From assembly GCA_017979445.1 (NCBI GenBank), contig CM030705.1, positions 11,694,679 to 11,758,678 of the forward strand: DNA of 64,000 bases. Direction: 5' to 3'. A program made the translations under genes and the position numbers. Below are positions 58,419 through 64,000 of the stretch, piece by piece; within the stretch, counting starts at the first letter, position 1; each line of letters starts with the position of its first letter. Under the pieces are notes generated by a model. The model made no database searches. It was not told the origin of the DNA and was given only the letters and a program-made list of their open reading frames with translations. The stretch is from Akebia trifoliata. Its lineage: Eukaryota > Streptophyta > Magnoliopsida > Ranunculales > Lardizabalaceae.

Positions 58419-59046
58419 TGTCGACAATAAATTTTACAAATCTATCTCGAGATTCGTGAAACAAGATTGTAAATGATTTTATTGATATGAATGAAAATGA
58501 GATATAAATCTCAGTATTTTTCTTTGATTAACAGTCAAGTACAAAAATAAATATGACGTACATAACTTCCTTCGTTCTGGACTTCGCGCTTTATCGATTG
58601 AGAAAGATTTCTTGACTTTCGGAGAAAGACTTTAGGCTTGATCTTCTCTTTAATTAATTGGAGTCTAAACTTCTTAAAGAGCTTTACTTTGTTTCTGGAA
58701 GAGAGCATGAGAGCTTCTTCTTCTATAGATGGAGAGCTTTTGTCTTCTAAGAGAAAGTGACCCCGATCCCCCACAAATGAGAGAGGCTTTGATATTTATA
58801 GATTTAAGATAAAAGGATATTTCCAAATATGCCCTCAACTTGATCGGATTTTATATGATCGGTTTAAATGGTATTTGGTTATTGATCCAACCCATTTTAG
58901 TGGGTTTTGGACTTAACCATGCGTTAACCCATTTGTTGGGTGTTTAGGCCCAATACTTAATACGGATCACTTGAATTTACTGGATCATATATTTTATCTG
59001 TGGAAACCCAAACCCTATGAGGCCTGTTTAAATTTGGATGCCTACA
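58419..59046 (-). mobile_element. Solo LTR in the copy-2 flank (628 bp)
   Basis: Read on the - strand it runs TGTAGGCATCC...TTGTCGACA. TATA CTATAAATATC on the - strand near 58790-58800. Flanks ATGTT (58414-58418) and ATGTC (59047-59051) are a one-mismatch 5-bp duplication. At the paralogous locus (about 45050-45065) GGGTCACGTCACATGTGG is continuous, which serves as the empty site. Confidence 0.8.
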
Positions 59047-59499
59047 ATGTCATATGTGGGATTAGTAATGTATCTTTTAATGATAAGTTGAGTATTAATT
59101 TGGAGAGCCAATATGTTTTCACTCCCTTCATAAATTAAAACAGTTGAGTAAATTACACTTTCACATCTTCTCATTTGGCATTATTGTATGCTGACCCCTT
59201 AATGTTTTGACAATTGCACTTACCTTCAAGAAAAATGTATCCCAATCCAAACCAGCCCTTTTTCCATCCCTACTAGGGATACATTTTTCTTGCAAATCCA
59301 AATCCCTACCATACCAAGGGTTATGTTGATGGAGAGCCTCAACCCAATATTGGTGATAAAACTAGTATTTTCTTTTTCAATGTGTATGTCGAGATATTTG
59401 TAACCATCGTCAGGTAACCAATAGACATGGAGCGTACATGTAACATAATCATTCTAAGAATTGATAAAAATTCTATTGTGGGAGAATTAATAAATATGC

Positions 59500-60036
59500 A
59501 ATTGTAATAGAACGCTAAAAGCTAGAGACGGTAAAGTTATCCGGTGGGTTCCTCTTTCAATGGGAGTTATAAAGTTGAACACGGATGGCTCACTTTCAGA
59601 AACAGGGGCTTGCTATTTGATTGCAAGAAACCATAACAGTGAAATAATTATTATTGGTTTTGGACGATTGAATCATACAGATATTATAGCTGTTGGAATG
59701 GAAGCTATTTTTAAAGGCTTAAACCATCTTAGAATAAGAGGGTATGCAGATATCATTGTGAATTCAGATTCGTTAGTGGTTGTCCAAGGTATATAGGATG
59801 AATGGAACACTCCATGGAGATTAACAAATCTTATAAGAGATATCAGAAGAGCTATGCGATGTTTTGAATCGGTTGTGTTGGAGTTTGCTTGGCGAGAATC
59901 AAATAGAGCAGCTGATTGGTTGGCGAGGAGGGATGTTTTAACTAATAATTTATGTGTTTTAGATTCCTCAAATGTTCATGCAGAATTGTATAATGTCCAC
60001 CTGGAGGATCACATTGTTTGTTTTCTTCGGCTTTAG
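59500..60036 (+). pseudogene. LINE RNase H domain remnant
   Basis: The + frame reads VIRWVPLSMGVIKLNTDGS (first catalytic Asp), GMEAIFKGLNHLRIRGYADI (Glu) and IVNSDSLVVVQGI (Asp), then one TAG at 59794-59796, and continues in the same frame with DEWNTPWRL, VVLEFAWRESNRAADWLAR. This is the RVT_3-type RNase H found at the C-terminus of plant LINEs. The N-terminal endonuclease and RT are absent. It has one premature stop only, so decay is recent or the fragment was partly maintained. Confidence 0.8.
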
Positions 60037-61747
60037 CTTCTATTAATTTATCAGGGTGGGTATATATATATATATACATCCCATTTTTATACTGTTTAAT
60101 TAATGAATTGATCAACCCAATTGCGACGGTTTCCAATAATGGATGAATGTTCTAAGAGATCTTATTTGTCTTTAGATATTTTTCAGAACTTAGATGAGGT
60201 ATTCCACACTTAAGAAGTCTTAGAAGTCATGATAAAACATGACTCGAGACATGAATCATCATTCCATGACCAAGATAAATTTTTTGCAAAATTTAACCAA
60301 ATTATCAAAAGACCCCTTACACTAAAACACACTTAGAGGTTGTTACTCTTTGGGAAATTCATTCTGACACATGAAATGACAATATGAAATCAAAATAAAA
60401 CTTTTTTATAAATTTCACCAAATTTGACAAAATAACCAAAATGCCCCTTGTGGGGCTTAAACCCATTTCACATTAAAAAATCACAAACAACACGAAATTG
60501 ACCTTTTTAATAAATTTCTCATGAAAGATTGATTCTAAAACATCCCAAAACATTGAAAATAACATTAGTAAGCAAAAAACCCCTTTCGAGGGTAAAACAA
60601 TAATTTGCCTCAAATTTGACAAATTCAAAATTTTTGAAAATCAATAAACCAATAATCGGAAATCTTAGTAAATTATCTCTATTCAGATTTGTTATCAAGC
60701 TCGAAGATGAGATCTACGTGGATGATGTGCGAATGTTGGTGATGATTTGCATTTTGATGATTTTCTAGGGTGTTTCTAGTTAAAAATTCATGCCTATAGT
60801 ATGGGTATTGAGTTGGGATTTTAATTTTTCGGGTTTTGAGAAGGTTTTGGGGGAGTTTTGATGATTTTTTTTTCCTGGGGATGGGGGGCAAATATTTGTT
60901 TATTAAAGTTCATCAATTATTTAAAGTTACAAAAACATTGCAAGGATGATTCTATTATTTACAGATTTTTAAAAATAAATTATTCTATTATCTAGGAATT
61001 TCTTAGGAACGCACACCACAATCAACTTGGTAAATTTTTGAATTTCTTCTTTTAGAGTTTAGGTTGTGTTTTGCAATGTAGATCTATTAATAATAGTATA
61101 AAGTGACTTTCACTAAGCGAAATTGGTGCATAATATTTTCCAATCTCGTAATCCGATCATATAATATCTATCATAAATCAATCCGAATTCATTTTCAGTG
61201 TCAATTTTAATTCCTAGACCATAAAATTAGGTGACGATTCCATTGAATACCAATAACGAATTCCAAAACCTAAAATGGATATGCACGTAGATCGAGACAC
61301 TTTTAGCAACGAATGTTATCTTGTAAATTTCATATGTTTGTTGAGATAATTATAATCATCAAGTGACCAATGAGTCCTAAGGATCATACATGTGAGATAA
61401 TTATTACAAGAATTGATAAAATATCCATGTGACGAGTTAATATAAGAAGAAGAATAAGAAAACTAAAGATCTGGATGATCTTATCTCGTCTTGCCCACGA
61501 GATATATCGAGATAACTCTATTGAGTCATCTCAGTCTTCTTGGAACTTTTGAAACAATGGATGTAACACCCTTTGAAATCAAGATATATATAAATTACAA
61601 AGTTAAAGTTCAATAATTAGTATAAAAGCCAACTTAAAAGTTGCATAATTCTTTTTCTTGTATTCACATCTTAGGAAAAAATAATCCAATCCAATAAACT
61701 GAATTTAATTACATTAGCCTAATTAAGCTATATGCCCATGTTAGCAT
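60037..61747. other. Intergenic, downstream flank of C2 copy 3
   Basis: No gene. A (TA)n run at 60061-60076. Bases 61330-61745 match the downstream flank of copy 2 and, from 61600 on, also copy 1 (TTGCATAATTCTTTTGCTTG-like, ATGTTAGCATCTACAACATC). Confidence 0.6.
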
Positions 61748-62341
61748 CTACAACATCTCTAAAGTTGCAGCAAGTGCAAAAATATCCTCATCTCTACCAT
61801 TGCACTCTCCATGTCTGCATCCGCATTCGTTCCACTTCCTCAACCCACACTCTCTCCTCCTTTTCGCCATCTCAACCTTTCCCTGGACCATAACCTTCAT
61901 CCCAATTTGTATTGCAGGTGGCTTTAAACCCTCCAGAACATGATGACTCGTCGTGACCGAGTTAACCCATTTATCTATTGACAACTCGGCCGAGTCTAAC
62001 ACATCCTTCCACTCAATCTCTCCTTTGGCCAAGAGTTTGGACCCACCAATTTTCCCAAGAATCGATTTCCCGTTTCTCCAACGAAGCTCAAACACAACGC
62101 TTTGCTTCTTAAGCTTATCGATTGCGTCTTGGCCTCCTAAACACTCCAAAGAAATAGACTCGTTCCAATATGGATCAAATTTTGCTGATATCCCTCGAGT
62201 ATTAAGCTGAATTCTTCTGTTGTTTCCAGTTTGAAGATAGTATCTAACAAAGAGGTTCCCTGTCGATATGAATTCGACGTTTCTCGCTCTTATGATTCTC
62301 AATTCACAGTTAAGTGAGGGAAGGTTTTGAGAAGCACCCAT
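61748..62341 (-). CDS. C2-domain-like protein, tandem copy 3 (197 aa)
   Basis: Intronless, ATG at 62341-62339 (MGASQNLPSL). Same C2-like N-terminus and Cys-rich C-terminus as copies 1 and 2 (CGLRKWNECGCRHGECNGRD, FALAATLEML). Substitutions include TREIS to TRGIS, RNT to RNG and VRGE to AKGE, the last two within the loop before KIGGSKLL. The frame is intact, which together with the conserved promoter suggests all three copies are under constraint. A TATA box lies at 62424-62433. Role unknown. Confidence 0.82.
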   Translation of the reverse strand: MGASQNLPSLNCELRIIRARNVEFISTGNLFVRYYLQTGNNRRIQLNTRGISAKFDPYWNESISLECLGGQDAIDKLKKQSVVFELRWRNGKSILGKIGGSKLLAKGEIEWKDVLDSAELSIDKWVNSVTTSHHVLEGLKPPAIQIGMKVMVQGKVEMAKRRRECGLRKWNECGCRHGECNGRDEDIFALAATLEML

Positions 62342-62423
62342 GGTAGAAAGTCTAGAGAAAAGATAGTTAAAAGAAGCAGTAGAGGGTTATGAGTTGTGGG
62401 TGAAGATGCCTTTGGTGTGTGGT

Positions 62424-62433
62424 GTTATATACA
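62424..62433 (-). promoter_or_regulatory. TATA box of C2 copy 3
   Basis: GTATATAACA on the - strand at the same spacing as in copies 1 and 2. Confidence 0.6.
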
Positions 62434-62434
62434 T

Positions 62435-62940
62435 AAAGTTTTTGTATATTTTATTTGGAGGAAATTGCAATGGAGCTGCTTTGTGCATTTAAAATTAAAT
62501 AAAATCCTCCACCAAATCTTTGTGTCACATGTTTTTTTTTTTTTTGTTTTGCTGAGTAATATCACATATATTATAGTGGCCCTGGACTTACTAGTGCTTT
62601 GAAATTAAAATACCCTTTGAGACTCAATAAAGGTTAAAGGTTTAATATCTATAGTTACTATTCAAACCATGCTTAAATGTAACTAGGGCGGCTGTCTACT
62701 GCTAGATCAGAGTTAAAATATAATCCGATATTGTTTAAGTGTACCCATTCCAAAATTTCATTCCCAATAAATGATCCGAAACTGCCAATATAAATTGAGG
62801 ATTTGGATCCTGTAAGCAGCTGAATTGAATCCTTATCAGATCAATTTTATGTCAATCACTCAATCATGCATAGATCCAATTTAAATATGGGACGTTAGTA
62901 ACTTACAAAATCACGACTTTTCTTAAAAATATCAATTGTA
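62435..62940. repeat. Segmental duplication, upstream flank of C2 copy 3
   Basis: Shares TACCCTTTGAGACTCA, AACTAGGGCGGCTG-like and AGGATTTGGATCCTGTAAGCAG with the other flanks. Interrupted from 62949 by a microsatellite, a Helitron and a foldback, then resumes at about 63650. Confidence 0.75.
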
Positions 62941-62944
62941 AAAA

Positions 62945-62948
<4 letters not shown>

Positions 62949-63030
<82 letters not shown>
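62949..63030. repeat. (CT)n-(TA)n microsatellite
   Basis: About 46 bp of CT dinucleotides followed by about 34 bp of TA. The Arg-Glu repeat frame on the - strand is an artefact of it. Confidence 0.95.
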
Positions 63031-63036
<6 letters not shown>

Positions 63037-63037
<1 letters not shown>

Positions 63038-63338
63038 TAGAAGGTGGCATGTGCGAACCCACATGTAAGGTGGCATGTGCGAACCCACATGTATTAAAAG
63101 AAACTTATCTGTATTTTGAAATATTAGTTAGTTAGTTCTTAATAAAACAAAGGATATTTTTGTAACTTTCTAAAACTAACCAACATGATTCTTGGTTCCA
63201 GTCACGCAATTTTCTTAATTTTGACCAAAATGACCATTTTTATATTAAGTTTAAGTATAAAGGTGGGAGCGTTGTAGAGATCCCAAATTTGGTGTCGAAC
63301 CACTTCTACTCCACCTTCTCTCATTACAATAATATGTG
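63037..63338 (-). mobile_element. Small non-autonomous Helitron B, with doubled 3' hairpin
   Basis: On the - strand the 3' end is a hairpin CATGTGGGTTCGCACATG, then CCACCTT, then CTAA (63040-63037) and host T. The terminal 26 bp (AGGTGGCATGTGCGAACCCA, CATGTA) is present twice in tandem, at 63041-63066 and 63067-63092, so the element has two terminators. The 5' segment (GAGAGAAGGTGGAGTAGAAG, GGTTCGACACC) matches Helitron A at 5175. Confidence 0.65.
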
Positions 63339-63346
63339 TGTGTGTA

Positions 63347-63645
63347 TGTATACATAGGCAACATTCTAGACAAAATGTTTTGCCCTACATGGGAAAAAAA
63401 TTTCAGACTGGAAAAAATCAGCACATTCTGTAATTGCTAGCACCAATTTACAAGTTTAAGAATCGTGAACTGTTCCTTTTTACCATTAGTTTGTAACCTT
63501 TTTTCATAGGGCTAGAAATCTTAGAATCGGCTGATTTTTTGTGACTGTGATCTCCTCGTCATAGAGAACATCCTCACGAAAGATCAGCCCATTCTGGAAC
63601 TTTTTTTTCATATAAGACAAAACATTGTCTAGAACATTGTCCATA
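63347..63645. mobile_element. Foldback MITE related to 1094-1478
   Basis: The arms ACATTCTAGACAAAATGTTT / AAACATTGTCTAGAACATTG and GACTGGAAAAAATCAG / ATCAGCCCATTCTGG pair. The centre TGTGATCTCCTCGTCATAGA resembles the GATGATCTCCTC centre of the copy at 1094. Confidence 0.6.
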
Positions 63646-63649
63646 CATA

Positions 63650-64000
63650 TGTCCACCAAGTTCTTATCTGATTTTTAGTACTAACTCCAATCAAGCTTGA
63701 TTGGTTTTCTAAGATCCATTGATTACACCGATGGTAATGACAATAACATACATTTTTCAACGGATGTAGTGGATATGTGTATTGAGCAAAATTATTAGGG
63801 TGACTCCATCTAAAGCAAATGATATCCCAAAATCATGTGGATCAGATTGATGACCCTAACTGTACAATCAATCGGTACTTAACTCTCCTTAATGGTAAAT
63901 TTTTATATAAAATCCCAAAGGTAGCTCATGTAATTTTGAGGTGGTGAGACAAACCCATGTTAAACAAGAACGATTAGATGGATATGAAACCTAAGCGTAA
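63650..64000. repeat. Segmental duplication, upstream flank of C2 copy 3 (continuation, cut by window end)
   Basis: Collinear with 43130-43490 and 44250-44510 (GTTCTTATCTGATTTTTAGT-like, ATCCATTGATTACACC, TGGATATGTGTATTGAG, AACGATTAGATGGATATGAA). The last bases continue past the window. Confidence 0.75.

Noticed and set aside
62903..63088. Open frame with Tyr-Ile and Arg-Glu runs
   Set aside because: It is the translation of a (CT)n-(TA)n microsatellite.

Overview
The window is nuclear DNA of a flowering plant, almost certainly a eudicot. It is AT-rich and intron-bearing, the recognisable genes are plant families, and most of the sequence is degenerate transposable-element material. No RNA gene, CRISPR array or prokaryotic feature was seen. 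All exon models come from reading frames, splice signals and remembered family motifs; no search was run.

Host genes, left to right: (1) the last coding exon of an annexin on the + strand (1-102); (2) a five-exon Pumilio/PUF RNA-binding protein gene of the APUM12 type on the - strand (4651-15711), with all eight PUF repeats but one apparent single-base frameshift just before the RNA-binding domain and an unusual base-reading residue in repeat 7; (3) a five-exon DUF4057 gene on the - strand (25527-29714, 309 aa), intact; (4) three intronless, nearly identical 196-197 aa C2-domain-like genes on the - strand (39661-40251, 55768-56361, 61748-62341). The three lie in a segmental tandem array whose repeated unit includes several kilobases of upstream flank.

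The most striking element is a 7.3-kb CACTA transposon (47396-54726, 3-bp target duplication CCA) with no recognisable transposase. It carries fragments of at least five unrelated host genes, mostly with introns: a UDP-glycosyltransferase, a GH35 beta-galactosidase, a LIN/CERBERUS-type E3 ligase, a CCR4 deadenylase and a plasma-membrane H+-ATPase, plus a probable RING finger. It is a gene-capturing Pack-CACTA. A second, 2.07-kb CACTA (40746-42817) sits upstream of the first C2 gene. The paralogous flanks of the C2 array act as empty sites: they show that this CACTA, a solo LTR (58419-59046) and a foldback element (about 56852-57033) inserted after the duplications.

Other mobile DNA: a PIF/Harbinger-like element (653-1748), LINE 3' fragments (one with a clean 13-bp target duplication), a LINE RNase H remnant, tRNA-derived SINEs, two small Helitrons with hairpin-CTRR ends, a second solo LTR (34256-34747) and a dozen or so foldback MITEs. 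At least seven MITEs share one stem skeleton while their arm sequences differ from element to element.
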